Source of the DNA: Paenibacillus kobensis NBRC 15729
GTDB taxonomy: Bacteria; Bacillota; Bacilli; Paenibacillales; Paenibacillaceae
Direction of reading: 5' to 3'
DNA length: 38,561 bases
NCBI RefSeq assembly: GCF_004000825.1
Contig: NZ_BILZ01000054.1
Coordinates: forward strand, 1 to 38,561
The notes under the pieces were generated by a model. It saw nothing but the letters and a program-made list of their open reading frames with translations. It ran no database searches and was not told the origin of the DNA. The position numbers and the translations under genes are program-made. This document shows positions 1 through 9,300 of the stretch, piece after piece. Position 1 is the stretch's first letter; every line of letters begins with the position of its first letter.

Positions 1-105
1 TTGCCGATTGTCATGCAAGCTTTATTTTCTCAATTTCAGAAATCGTTGTTTCTGATCTCGTTCTTTTCAAGCCTCGCCGGCGTCGTGTTTCTTGGCCGGA
101 ATTAG
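1..105 (+). CDS. C-terminal end of a probable membrane protein (partial)
   Basis: The first 34 codons of forward frame 1 are open and end in TAG at 103-105. The translation is hydrophobic and aromatic, with many Phe, Leu, Ile and Val residues and a short charged end (GRN). That is what the last transmembrane helix of a transporter or permease looks like. The start lies outside the window, so family and length cannot be given. It could also be a chance open frame, because 34 codons is short. No clear terminator hairpin was seen between it and the next gene. Confidence 0.4.
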   Translation: MPIVMQALFSQFQKSLFLISFFSSLAGVVFLGRN

Positions 106-257
106 AATATACCATAGGCCATCATCACATTGCAACTGTTTTTTATAAACTCATTTGATTTTCTTTAATACCACCGCTAATCAATCTCCATTACAATGAG
201 AATTCATTTGACTTCTGCTTAAATAACCGATACGTTGAGCGTATTCTACAATAATAA
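106..257 (+). promoter_or_regulatory. Intergenic leader with weak sigma-A-like promoter
   Basis: This AT-rich stretch contains TTGACT at 208-213, followed after 17 bp by TACGTT at 231-236. The pair is weak but correctly spaced for a vegetative promoter driving the gene that starts at about 258-270. A small inverted repeat, ATACG/CGTAT (230-244), lies over the possible start of transcription. The -10 match is poor, so this is only a candidate. Confidence 0.3.
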
Positions 258-269
258 ATGGTGATTACA

Positions 270-803
270 ATGATACATGACTTGGAGCAAGCTAAAGCTT
301 TGTTCATGACTTACTTCGGCAATCGGCAACTCATGCACCGTGAAGGCAAATGGACGGCTTACCGTTCGATGAACGTCGATCCTGCAGTGGAAGCCGAATG
401 GCTGGTGCAAATGATGGAACGCTACCTTGCCGATCTGTCCATCCGCAATTGGGATGCAATCGCGAATTTAGCGTTGCTGGCTCGGAACTATCCGGCTGGG
501 GAAAGTATGGTGAATCGCGTGACGGCGTTCGTATCCCGACATCTTATGAGTGCGGACAGCATCGTTAAACTGCACTATGCCGAGCATTTTACGGAACTGA
601 TCCAGAAATACCGGGATCAACTCGTTCAAGAAGAACTGTATGCCGCCTATAAGGCGATAGAGCTTCTGCTGCTCGATGTCCAGACTGCCCCTCTCGTTAT
701 CGACCCCGGACATGAATTGTCCCAATATGGGTTGAAAGATAAGCGTACACTCAACAACCGGGCACAGCGCGGACTTGACGAACTATACCGCATTATTGGC
801 TAA
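270..803 (+). CDS. Hypothetical protein, about 177 aa, mostly helical
   Basis: I do not recognise the family. The product is soluble, without signal peptide or membrane segment, and looks almost entirely alpha-helical. It has Trp and acidic residues in the first half and a Lys/Arg-rich C terminus. Two in-frame ATGs exist, at 258 and 270. The second is preferred because GGTGAT at 260-265 can pair with the 16S rRNA tail just upstream, while nothing suitable precedes 258. The gene stands alone and faces the SDR gene across a shared bidirectional terminator. The reading frame is certain on length and codon use; the function is unknown. Confidence 0.75.
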   Translation: MIHDLEQAKALFMTYFGNRQLMHREGKWTAYRSMNVDPAVEAEWLVQMMERYLADLSIRNWDAIANLALLARNYPAGESMVNRVTAFVSRHLMSADSIVKLHYAEHFTELIQKYRDQLVQEELYAAYKAIELLLLDVQTAPLVIDPGHELSQYGLKDKRTLNNRAQRGLDELYRIIG

Positions 804-824
804 TCACCTTCGACGGCCAATTCC

Positions 825-877
825 AAAACAAACACAAGCGCCAAACTCTATTGAGGGCCGGCGCTTGTGTTTGTTTT
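825..877. terminator. Bidirectional intrinsic terminator
   Basis: A perfect 18-bp stem joins 825-842 and 860-877 (AAAACAAACACAAGCGCC with its complement). The loop is 17 nt. The arms are A-rich on one side and T-rich on the other, so the hairpin can end transcripts from both convergent neighbours. Confidence 0.88.
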
Positions 878-891
878 AATAGAGAACGGTC

Positions 892-1656
892 TTAAATCGT
901 CGGCATCACGTTACCGCCCGATACCGGCACATAAGCACCGGTTATGTAGCTCGCAAGGTCGGATGCTAGGAAGGCGACGACGTTCGCGATTTCCTGGTCG
1001 GTGCCCCGACGGCGCAGAGGCACATTGTTGTCGTACCCCTCGCTCACTTCCGTGCCATTCTCCCGGTCGCGTTCGCTGATCGTCCACCCCGGCGCCACTT
1101 GGTTCACCGTAATCTGATGCTCGCCGATTTCCTTCGCCAGCACGCGGCAGACGCCGTCCATCCCGCGCTTGCCGGCAACGTATGCGGATTGCGTCGGGAG
1201 GTTCTGCATGACACACTCCGTATTAATCGCAATGATACGTCCGCCCCGTTGATCAATCATGTGCGGAACGAACGCTTTGGCCGTATGAACGAACTGCATG
1301 ACCGTCGTATTGAACTGATCTACATAATCGTTCACATCCTGTTCCAAGACGGACGTCCATTTATATTGAGAGACTGCATTCGCTACGACGATCGTCGGAA
1401 GCCGGAATTCCGCCTCCAGCTTCTGCTTCATCTGCTGAACCGACTCCTGCTGCGACATATCCGCTTGAACGATATAGGCTTGCCGTCCAAGCTGCTCAAT
1501 CTCTTCCTTCAATGCTTTCGCTTTCGACTCGCTGCTGAAATAATGAATAATAATATCGGCCCCGCTCTGGGCAAGCGTACGAGCCATGACGCGGCCCAAT
1601 TCGCCGGTAGCCCCCGTCACGAGAGCCGTTCTGTTCGTCAAGTCAATTACAATCAT
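892..1656 (-). CDS. SDR-family oxidoreductase (FabG-like, variant active site)
   Basis: This is a 254-aa classical short-chain dehydrogenase/reductase with a Rossmann fold that binds NAD(P). The dinucleotide loop TGATGELG is at residues 14-21. The catalytic Tyr159 and Lys163 sit in YVAGK, and the C terminus ends in the usual ITGAYVPVSGG strand. Two hallmark positions differ: the NNAG motif reads ANAV (92-95), and the residue 13 before Tyr, normally the catalytic Ser, is Thr146. Activity is therefore plausible but not assured, and the substrate is unknown. The ATG at 1656 has a strong GGAGGAGG at 1671-1678, but the 14-nt gap is unusually long and no better in-frame start was found. It appears monocistronic. 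Confidence 0.88.
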   Translation of the reverse strand: MIVIDLTNRTALVTGATGELGRVMARTLAQSGADIIIHYFSSESKAKALKEEIEQLGRQAYIVQADMSQQESVQQMKQKLEAEFRLPTIVVANAVSQYKWTSVLEQDVNDYVDQFNTTVMQFVHTAKAFVPHMIDQRGGRIIAINTECVMQNLPTQSAYVAGKRGMDGVCRVLAKEIGEHQITVNQVAPGWTISERDRENGTEVSEGYDNNVPLRRRGTDQEIANVVAFLASDLASYITGAYVPVSGGNVMPTI

Positions 1657-1821
1657 GATTTCGAAACAGCCTCCTCCATCTGAAAAACATTAATATTGTC
1701 TATAACCTCACCCTGCCGTTAGATGGCGTCCGCCGCATTAACAGCATTTATCTCTAGTAAAATTAGTTCGATACACGGGAGCTGTTTCCTTCACAACAGC
1801 CGACAGAAGAAAGCCTCCGGC

Positions 1822-1856
1822 TTCCCGCAGCATTGCGCGAGTCCGAAGGCTTGACG
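1822..1856 (-). terminator. Probable terminator of speD
   Basis: An imperfect hairpin (AAGCCTCCGGCTTC pairing with GAGTCCGAAGGCTT) lies directly after the speD stop on the minus strand and is followed by a T-rich stretch (GGCTTTCTTCTGT). The stem contains mismatches and G-U pairs, so strength is uncertain. Confidence 0.5.
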
Positions 1857-2672
1857 TTAATTGATGTCTTTCATATTTTTCCCATAGAAGATCTCATCCA
1901 TCTCAACCTTCAGCCGCTGCGTAATATCCTTCTGCTCCTGCTCGCTCAGCTTGTCCTTCGTGTAGCCGAACAAATAGTTGTTCAGATCGAACTGATGCAG
2001 CTTGCACTTCGTATGAAAAATGTTCTCCTGATACACGTTAACGTCGATCATATCGAACATATCGATAATCTCATCGGGAATATAGTTCTGGATCGAGTTA
2101 ATGTCGTGATCGATGAACAGCTTGCTGCCGGTAATGTCGCGCGTGAAGCCGCGCACCCGGTAATCGATCGTCATGACGTCGGTTTCGAACGAATGGATTA
2201 AATAGTTCAGCGCTTTGAGCGGCGATATTTCTCCGCAGGTGGAGACGTCGATATCGGCCCGAAAGGTGCTGATGCCTTCACTCGGATGATACTCCGGATA
2301 CGTGTGCACGGTGATATGGCTTTTGTCCAGCTGCATGACGACGTTGTCCGGCAGCGGTCCCGGCGATTCCTCGTACGATTCGTTGGGCACTTCGACGATC
2401 GGCCCTTCGGATACGAGCAGCGTTACGCTTGCCCCTTGCGGCACGTAGTCCTGCTTCGCTGTATTCAGCACGTGCGCGCCGATAATGTCGGCAACCGTAT
2501 TGAGGATATGGGTCAGCCGGTCCGAGTTATACTGTTCATCAATATATTCGATATAGGCTTCCCGCTCCTCCTTCGTCTTCGTGAAGCAAATATCATACAT
2601 GTTGAAGCTGAGCGATTTCGTCAAGTTGTTAAAGCCGTGCAGCGTAATTCTTTGCTCTTCCGTAAAAGCCAT
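1857..2672 (-). CDS. speD: S-adenosylmethionine decarboxylase, long (E. coli-type) form
   Basis: Decarboxylates S-adenosylmethionine to give the aminopropyl donor for spermidine synthesis; the enzyme is a cytoplasmic pyruvoyl-dependent decarboxylase. The proenzyme motif [13 protein letters not shown] is present. Self-cleavage should occur before the Ser of KSH (residue 118 counting from this start), which becomes the pyruvoyl group. Length (271 aa) matches the about 264-aa E. coli class, not the short about 125-aa class of Bacillus subtilis (SpeH). A GTG lies one codon upstream at 2675, but ATG at 2672 is chosen because AGGAGGGG (2679-2686) is 6 nt away. No spermidine synthase gene is adjacent. 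The gene is divergent from the BlaI operon and shares its upstream region. Confidence 0.93.
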   Translation of the reverse strand: MAFTEEQRITLHGFNNLTKSLSFNMYDICFTKTKEEREAYIEYIDEQYNSDRLTHILNTVADIIGAHVLNTAKQDYVPQGASVTLLVSEGPIVEVPNESYEESPGPLPDNVVMQLDKSHITVHTYPEYHPSEGISTFRADIDVSTCGEISPLKALNYLIHSFETDVMTIDYRVRGFTRDITGSKLFIDHDINSIQNYIPDEIIDMFDMIDVNVYQENIFHTKCKLHQFDLNNYLFGYTKDKLSEQEQKDITQRLKVEMDEIFYGKNMKDIN

Positions 2673-2733
2673 CACGAACCCCTCCTGTCCTTCCGTAATA
2701 TTGCCTAATCGCCGTTGGTTGATTCACCATGTA

Positions 2734-2762
2734 TTGACATTATGGGATTACAGTTGTAATCT
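2734..2762 (+). promoter_or_regulatory. Sigma-A-like promoter of the blaI-M56 operon
   Basis: A perfect TTGACA at 2734-2739 is followed by TAATCT at 2757-2762 (17-bp spacer). TGTAAT at 2755-2760 is an alternative -10 with a 15-bp spacer. The -10 region lies inside the first palindromic operator, so bound repressor would block RNA polymerase. Confidence 0.7.
2746..2761. promoter_or_regulatory. BlaI/MecI-type operator, copy 1
   Basis: The 16-bp perfect palindrome GATTACA-GT-TGTAATC contains the TACA...TGTA core bound by BlaI/MecI repressors. It overlaps the promoter -10 region of the downstream repressor gene, as expected for autorepression. Confidence 0.85.
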
Positions 2763-2776
2763 AACTATCAATTATG

Positions 2777-2792
2777 GATTACAGTTGTAATC
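2777..2792. promoter_or_regulatory. BlaI/MecI-type operator, copy 2
   Basis: An exact second copy of the 16-bp palindrome lies 31 bp after the first. Thirty-one base pairs is close to three helical turns, so two repressor dimers would sit on the same DNA face. It lies between the promoter and the ribosome binding site (GGAGGGGAGG, 2815-2824). Confidence 0.85.
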
Positions 2793-2831
2793 AATCAAAC
2801 ATTTCTTTATACGCGGAGGGGAGGATCGCCA

Positions 2832-3218
2832 ATGGATGAGAAAAGCAAAGGACTGCCTCGCATTAGCGAAGCCGAATGGGAAGTTATGAAGATCATATGG
2901 GCGGGGGCACCATTAACGGCGAGCGACGTCGTCGCCGCACTGGAAGGCAGCAAGGACTGGAATCCGAAGACGGTGCGAAGCTTGATGAATCGTCTGGTCG
3001 AGAAAGGCGCTCTTGGCTGTAACCCAGAGGGGAAAAGCTATTCGTACTTCCCTCTCGTGAAGGAAGACGAGTGCGTACGGTACGAGACGTCTTCCTTGCT
3101 TCGGCGGATTTACGGCGGCGCGCTGAAGCCGATGCTCGTCCATTTTCTAAGCGATGAACGGCTGACGAAAGAAGACATCGAGGAATTGAAGCAGATTCTT
3201 GATCAGCGGAAGGAGTAG
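2832..3218 (+). CDS. blaI: BlaI/MecI/CopY-family transcriptional repressor
   Basis: This is a 128-aa winged-helix repressor. The first 75 residues form the DNA-binding domain (ISEAEWEVMKIIW, then the recognition region NPKTVRSLMNRLVEKG), and the rest is the helical dimerisation arm. In staphylococcal BlaI, BlaR1 signalling leads to cleavage at an Asn-Phe bond in this arm; the similar place here reads His104-Phe105. Two identical operators directly upstream fit autoregulation. The M56 protease gene follows after 3 bp. The inducing signal cannot be told from the repressor. The symbol is used for the family, not for proven beta-lactam response. Confidence 0.93.
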   Translation: MDEKSKGLPRISEAEWEVMKIIWAGAPLTASDVVAALEGSKDWNPKTVRSLMNRLVEKGALGCNPEGKSYSYFPLVKEDECVRYETSSLLRRIYGGALKPMLVHFLSDERLTKEDIEELKQILDQRKE

Positions 3219-3221
3219 ACC

Positions 3222-5204
3222 ATGGATGCAATGGACATGCTCGCCCCTGGCGGTTGGCTCGTTTCTTCATTCTATAGCGTGCTGCAAGCTTCGCTGCTAA
3301 CCTGCCCCGTAATCGGACTTATTATCGCCGTCAGGCTGCTGCTGCGGAAGCGGCTGTCTGCGCATTGGACCTATCTGCTCTGGCTGCTCATACCGATCCG
3401 CCTTCTCCTTCCGTGGACACCAGAGAGCAGCTTCAGTATATATAACTTTATATCCATGCCTGCCTTCAGCGATTCCGCCACTGCTGCGAATACACCACTG
3501 ACTGCCGCATCAAACAATGAGATCGGACTGCATACGACTGATAAAGCTGCATCCTTGAGCCTGCAAAGTGATTACCGGGACGAGGATAACTATTCGAATT
3601 CTAATCATGTGCGCGGATCCGATGATCCTGCATCTATTGCGTCCACAATAGTCGATGAGACTAACGCCAACACTGAACATGCGCAGCCGAGAAAAGAAAA
3701 GCAGCCGTTCAGCCCCATGCTTGTTCTTGCATTGACATGGATATGGCTGGCCGGCACTTTTACTGCGCTTACTGCCAATGTACGAGTCAACATCCGGTTC
3801 GCCCGCGAGCTGCACCTCCATGCGGCTGAGCTTCATGATCAGGCGGTAAACGAGCAGTTGATTCTATGCATGCGGCTGCTCGGCATCCGGCGGCGGGTCC
3901 GAATCTATATTACCGATCGTGTCACGAGCCCCGCTCTGACCGGCATCGTTCGACCTAAGCTGCTCTTGCCCGCATCGATTGCGCACAAGCTGGATGAGCA
4001 GCAGCTTCGGCATATTTTGCTCCATGAGCTGTCTCATTTGAAACGAAACGACCTTTACTTTAACGCCATCATCCAATTGCTGCTTGCGGTTCACTGGTTC
4101 AATCCGCTGCTCTACTTTGCCTATAGCCGCATGCGCGAAGATCAGGAACTTGCGTGCGATTCATTAGCGCTTAGCCGGCTTCGTCCCGAGGAACGGCGCG
4201 ACTATGCGCTGACGCTTATTCGATTGTTGGAAGGCTGGTCTGGCACGTCAAGCCGGCTGGTCCACACCGCCAATATGTTGGGCAACCGCATTTTTTGGAG
4301 AAGGAGAATCGAAATGATACAAGCGCGCACAAGGTCTAGCTTACGCCGCACGATGCTTGGCATCGCCGCACTCGTTCTGATCGCAGGATGCTCCTTCACA
4401 GGGGGCAAGCCGGACAAGCCGAACGAAGAGACCCGGGGCCCATCGATGGAGAACGAGGCGCTCGGCTCTGTTATACCGGTGTCTGCAAAAGCCCAGACAG
4501 GAACAGAACCTAGCATGGAGCTGCTTGCAGAGATAGAGGGAGCGAAGGTGTACGGAGCAGGAACGATATTAGATGAAGGGAACTTAAAGTATCGTCCGCT
4601 TAAACGTTATGACGAATTAACGGTTCAACTTAAAGGCGGCCGTTCGTACACTTACCTGTGGGGAATTACAATTAATAAAGAATCAGAACCTGTCATCAAG
4701 CTGGAATGGACCGATCTGAACCGCGATGGAAAAGACGAACTGCTCGTCAACACGACCAGCAATCCGAGTTGGAGCGAAGATGGGGGCATGGGCTACTACC
4801 GGCAATCGCTTCATATTATCCGTCCGAAAGACGGTTCTGAGATTCACATTCCTGATCCCGTATCGGTAACAAAGCTTCATTATAAGCCATCGCTCGCACT
4901 CAATGACGGTTATACGGAGCTTTATCTCGATACTGCAAATGAAAAACTGCATCTCTCCCTTGGCCAGACGAACTTCGGCTCGGATGCAATGAAAGACAAT
5001 CTTGTTATCGGCCGTAATGTATATATGGAATATTACAACGGAATGCTATGGGCCGGCGTATCCGGTACGTTGGAAGCTGGTGATAACTCCGGCTACATCT
5101 CCAATAGCAAAACATCATTCGCGGTTAAATATAACACGGACGATATGAGCGTTGCATCCGTGTCTCTCAACGATTCGGAAGGCTGGGAAGTCGTCGAACC
5201 CTAA
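3222..5204 (+). CDS. M56-family (BlaR1-type) membrane metalloprotease with unusual external domain
   Basis: The partner of the repressor just upstream (3-bp gap, AAGGAG inside the blaI end). The N terminus has hydrophobic helices at about 18-42 and 49-65. A polar, acidic loop (about 83-162) and another helix (about 164-186) follow. The cytoplasmic zinc protease carries HELSH at 268-272 and the downstream Glu of EDQELACD (about 307-313), both expected for M56. A last helix ends at about 389 (IAALVLIAGC). BlaR1 and MecR1 continue into a penicillin-binding domain; I see no SxxK/SxN/KTG set in the 270-residue tail here. The tail instead has an acidic DLNRDGKDELLV segment (498-509), like a calcium-binding FG-GAP/EF-hand loop. 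The signal sensed is probably not a beta-lactam bound covalently. Confidence 0.88.
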   Translation: MDAMDMLAPGGWLVSSFYSVLQASLLTCPVIGLIIAVRLLLRKRLSAHWTYLLWLLIPIRLLLPWTPESSFSIYNFISMPAFSDSATAANTPLTAASNNEIGLHTTDKAASLSLQSDYRDEDNYSNSNHVRGSDDPASIASTIVDETNANTEHAQPRKEKQPFSPMLVLALTWIWLAGTFTALTANVRVNIRFARELHLHAAELHDQAVNEQLILCMRLLGIRRRVRIYITDRVTSPALTGIVRPKLLLPASIAHKLDEQQLRHILLHELSHLKRNDLYFNAIIQLLLAVHWFNPLLYFAYSRMREDQELACDSLALSRLRPEERRDYALTLIRLLEGWSGTSSRLVHTANMLGNRIFWRRRIEMIQARTRSSLRRTMLGIAALVLIAGCSFTGGKPDKPNEETRGPSMENEALGSVIPVSAKAQTGTEPSMELLAEIEGAKVYGAGTILDEGNLKYRPLKRYDELTVQLKGGRSYTYLWGITINKESEPVIKLEWTDLNRDGKDELLVNTTSNPSWSEDGGMGYYRQSLHIIRPKDGSEIHIPDPVSVTKLHYKPSLALNDGYTELYLDTANEKLHLSLGQTNFGSDAMKDNLVIGRNVYMEYYNGMLWAGVSGTLEAGDNSGYISNSKTSFAVKYNTDDMSVASVSLNDSEGWEVVEP

Positions 5205-5216
5205 CGATTAGAAATG

Positions 5217-5264
5217 AAAAAACCATTCGAACCGCGTAAATCGCTAAAGTCCGAATGGTTTTTT
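5217..5264. terminator. Bidirectional intrinsic terminator
   Basis: The stem AAAAAACCATTCG (5217-5229) pairs with CGAATGGTTTTTT (5252-5264). A/T runs on both sides allow termination of the M56 transcript and of the convergent radical SAM transcript. Confidence 0.88.
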
Positions 5265-5280
5265 ATGTTCTTAATGCGGG

Positions 5281-6156
5281 CTAAGCGCCGAACCGCTGGC
5301 GGTAGCCGCAGCGGCGGCAGAGCTCTTCCACCGCTTCGCGGCGCGAGAAGCCGTAGTACAAATTGTTCGCGCGCTCGCCTTCGACGATCTCGGAGAATGA
5401 CGTCTCGTGGACGTTGCCGAGATTGATGACGCCTTCGCCGTCCAGGCAGCAAGGCACGACGGTTCCATCGACCAGCACGGCCGCTTGGGTGCGCAGCGCA
5501 TGGCAGAAGCCCTTGCCGTCGTCCTCGGGCGCATCGAGACTCGGCCATTGGAACTCGTAATCTTGATTGATGTACACGTTGTTCGAGAGACGGATGCCTT
5601 TGCCCGGTTCCACCCTCTCTTCGATCCGGTAGTCGAGATTGAACTCTTGCTCCAGAATCGAGAGCGTCTCGCGGTTGCGCTGACGCTCCGCGTTCGTCAT
5701 ATTGTCCTGCGTCAGATTCCACAGACGGAACGAGAACAACACGTTATGCTCCGACGCTTCGCGGACGAACGATAAAATCTCGGCCAGATAACCGTCGCGG
5801 TTCTCTGAGCCAATATGCCCGTCGAAGCTGTGCAGCGAGAAGTTCATTTGGCGGAGCGCCGGCTTGCCGAGCAGCTTATGTTTATTTTTCGTAATAAGCG
5901 TGCCATTCGTCGTAATGTTGACCTTGAAGCCCTTCTCGTGCGCGGCATCGAGCAGCTCGTCAATCTTCGGATGAAGCAGCGGCTCGCCCTTCACGTGCAA
6001 ATAAATATGGTCCGTATGCGGCTTAATCTCATCCAGTACGTGGTTGAACGTTTCCTGTTTGATGAACCCTTTGGCCCGGGCCGTCGGCGGACAGAACGTG
6101 CAGGAGAGATTACATATGCTCGTAATTTCGATATATACTTTCTTGAATGTTTTCAA
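5281..6156 (-). CDS. Radical SAM/SPASM domain protein
   Basis: This 291-aa protein has the radical SAM cluster motif CNLSCTFC (C15, C19, C22), which binds a 4Fe-4S cluster and cleaves S-adenosylmethionine. The C-terminal third is SPASM-like, with cysteines in GFCHAL, VPCCLDGEG and ELCRRCG that would hold auxiliary clusters. Such proteins modify peptides or act in cofactor maturation, but no precursor-peptide gene is visible next to it, so the substrate is unknown. The start is TTG at 6156: GGAG lies 6 nt upstream and the translation begins KTFKKVYIEIT as in relatives. It lies downstream of the SNF2 gene but behind that gene's terminator, so it should have its own promoter. Confidence 0.88.
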   Translation of the reverse strand: MKTFKKVYIEITSICNLSCTFCPPTARAKGFIKQETFNHVLDEIKPHTDHIYLHVKGEPLLHPKIDELLDAAHEKGFKVNITTNGTLITKNKHKLLGKPALRQMNFSLHSFDGHIGSENRDGYLAEILSFVREASEHNVLFSFRLWNLTQDNMTNAERQRNRETLSILEQEFNLDYRIEERVEPGKGIRLSNNVYINQDYEFQWPSLDAPEDDGKGFCHALRTQAAVLVDGTVVPCCLDGEGVINLGNVHETSFSEIVEGERANNLYYGFSRREAVEELCRRCGYRQRFGA

Positions 6157-6267
6157 TGAGAGAGCTCCATTCCATGATCTTGCTCTATTCGTCTTGCCAT
6201 TCTATTATTATAGCAAACTTGCCGGACAATAGAAGCAGAGAAGAGGTGGAAGCCTAGTCATGATAAA

Positions 6268-6306
6268 AAGAGCCCAGAACAGCTGGCCGCTGTTGTCTGG
6301 GCTCTT
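6268..6306 (-). terminator. Intrinsic terminator of the SNF2 gene
   Basis: A 16-18 bp stem (AAGAGCCCAGA-CAGC with its complement) is followed on the minus strand by TTTTTATC. It starts 18 nt after the SNF2 stop. Confidence 0.87.
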
Positions 6307-6323
6307 CTCTTGCTTATGGCTCC

Positions 6324-9300
6324 CTACACCTGCAGAATCTCCCGAATGTCCGCTTCCGTCATCGCGTTCAACGGTTGTTCGCCTGGCTGGATCACTTCGT
6401 CGATCAGCTGCATTTTGCGCTGTTGCAGCTCGTGCATTTTATCCTCGACCGTCCCTCTCGCCGCAAGCCGGATCACTTGAACGACGTTCTTCTGCCCGAT
6501 CCGGTGCGCGCGGTCGGTCGCTTGCTGCTCGACAGCCGGGTTCCACCATAGATCGTACAAAATAACCGTATCCGCACCCGTCAAATTAAGCCCGGTGCCG
6601 CCCGCTTTCAGCGAGATTAGGAACAGCTCACGCTCTCCCCGGTTGAACCGGGTGCACAAGTCGGCCCGCTCTTCCGGCGGCGTGCTGCCGTCCAGATAGA
6701 AGAGCTGCACGCCGCGGACGCCCAGCTCGCGCCGGATCAACTCCAGCATGCCGGTGAACTGCGAGAAGATGAGCATCCGCTTGCCGGCGCTGCGGCAGTC
6801 CTCGACGATATCGAGCAGCTGCTCCAACTTGGCCGAGCTGCCCCGGTAGCCTTCGACGAATAAGGCGGGATGACAGCAGATTTGGCGGAGCCGGGTGATG
6901 CCGGCCAATATTTTGATCCGGTTGCGGTCCAGGTCTTGATCGTCCAGATGCTTCAGCGTCTCCATGCGCAATTGAGCAAGATAAGCCGCATACAGCTTCT
7001 TCTGCTCCGGCAGCAACTCGGACGATTGAAGCGTCTCGATCTTGTCCGGCAGCTCCTTGAGCACATCCCGCTTCAGCCTGCGCAGCAGAAAAGGACGCGT
7101 CCGCTTCGCCACGCTTTCGCGCGTCAGCTCGTGGAACATCTGACGGCTCGGGAACAGTGCCGGGAATACGGCGTTGTAGATCGACCACAGCTCCTCGAGC
7201 CGGTTCTCGACAGGTGTGCCGGTCAGAGCGAAACGGTGCTTCGCTTGAAGCTGCTTCACGGCCTGCGCAGTCTGCGTTGTGTAATTCTTAATGTACTGCG
7301 CCTCGTCAAGAATTAAAGTATGGAACGCAAGCTCCGCATACGCCTTCGCATCGCGGCGAAGCAGCGGATACGACGTAATAATGACGTCTGCTTCCTGCGA
7401 ACTCATCCGCTGCTCCCGCTCCGGCTTATCGCCGGCGGCGATAACCGAACGGATCGAAGGCGCGAACCGTTGCAGCTCCTGCTGCCAGTTGTACATAAGC
7501 GATGCCGGGCAGACGATCAGCGCCGGCAGACGCTGCTCCCGGATCTCGGGCAGCATGGCGAGGATGAACGCGATGCTTTGCACCGTTTTGCCCAGTCCCA
7601 TATCGTCTGCAAGAATACCGCCGAACCGGTAATGAGCGAGCGTCCGCAACCACTGGTACCCAATCGTCTGGTAATCGCGGAGCACGTTCGCCAATTCATC
7701 CGGTACGGGAAAGTTCAAGCTGTCGGGATGGCGCATGTTGTTCAGCAGTTGCCGCAGCGAGCGGCCAAGCTTCACGGCTCGTCCCTCCATATCGATGTCG
7801 AGCAGCCGAAGGCTGCGCAAGGACGGTACCCGAAGGCGTGCATCAATCAGCTCCGAATACCGCACCCCCATCAAATTCATGAGCCGGGCAATCTCCGCGA
7901 ACTCTTCGCCCTCGAGCGGGGCAAGCGAGCCGTTCGGCAGCCGGTAGAACCGCCGCTTTTCCTCGATTGCTTGCAGAACCTTCTTAATTTCTTTCTCGGG
8001 AATTCCGTCGAGCTCGAACTTGAATTCGAGCCAGTCAGTCCGGACGTCGACATCCGCCTTCACGGTCGGCTCCCCGATACCGACGGCGATTCTCGTCTTC
8101 ACGGCAGACGTCGCATACACGTCGAGCAGTTCCTCCAGCTGAGGCACGATATGATACAAAAAATCGTACTCGGCATCATCCCCGCTCATCATATAACCGC
8201 CCTCGGTCGCAAAAAATTCAGCCTGCCCCATCAGCTCGAGAATTCGCTGTTCCCGTACTCCGTCCCGCATAATAATCCGGTCCTGGCTGCTTCTCTGCTC
8301 CGCGCCTTCAAGCGGCGAGATGACGATGTCACCATAATGGAATTCAAGCGCGGCAAGCAGCCGGTCGCGCACCCGGTCGAGATAGAGCTTCGCCTTGAGC
8401 GGCGTATGGACGACCTTCTCCGACACGCTTGCCGCAATATGGACGCCGCCCAACTTCATCAGGCCCGGTACGACCCGCTCCATGAACGTCTCCATCTGCT
8501 CCGGCGATATCCGGAACCGGTTACCGCTCGTCTGCCCTAGCAGCGACTGCAGATCTGCCAGCTGCTTGCCCTGCGCTTCCGTCAGCTTAAGCAGCTTGCC
8601 TTGAGAGATGGCGACTCCGTAAGCATCCATTACGGTCAAAGCGTCTAGCCCGTCGACACCAAGACGAAAGAATGGAGCGGAGGGCGACTCGGTATTCTTA
8701 CGAGCAGTATCCGCCCGCTCCCCATCCCCTTCTTCGAATAGGAATCGGAGCGGCAACGGTTCGTCGGAGAGATCCATTCCCTCATATACGACATTATCGA
8801 CGGCCAGTTGGACGCCCGTGGCTTCCGTCAGCTTAGGCAACAGCGTCTCCCAACCTGCCGGCGTGATCAGCATCATCCGGTCGTGAGCAGAGAGAGACGC
8901 TCTGCCTTGAACGGAACTGGCGCTGGCGTGCATCCGATCGCTGCCGCCTATACGGATCAGTTCCTGCAGTACGGCGTCCTGCCGCTGCGGAAACCGGTGA
9001 TGCTCGGGGTCATACGTAAAATGTTTCGAGAACGGATACTCTTCCCGCCGCTCTACCGCATCCAGAAAAGCGTGCAGCTTCTGCACGACGTACAGCTTAT
9101 TCGGCTGCGGTCCGACCTTCAGCTCGATGCCGAACATCAAGCCTGCGCGATGCCGCTGCGGAGTGACGATGAACACGGACTCCAACGGCTCGCGCGTATC
9201 GAACTGCGTTCGCGTCCCGCTCGGCCGCTTCGGCTTGCCGCCGAACAACGCGAGCATCGCGCCGGTCAGCCGCTCCTCCTTGACCGCATCGACCGCTGCT

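Noticed and set aside
4372-4395. Lipobox-like LIAGC inside the M56 protein as the start of a separate lipoprotein
   Set aside because: The frame is continuous with the protease and there is no ribosome site at an internal ATG; the stretch is better explained as the last membrane helix.
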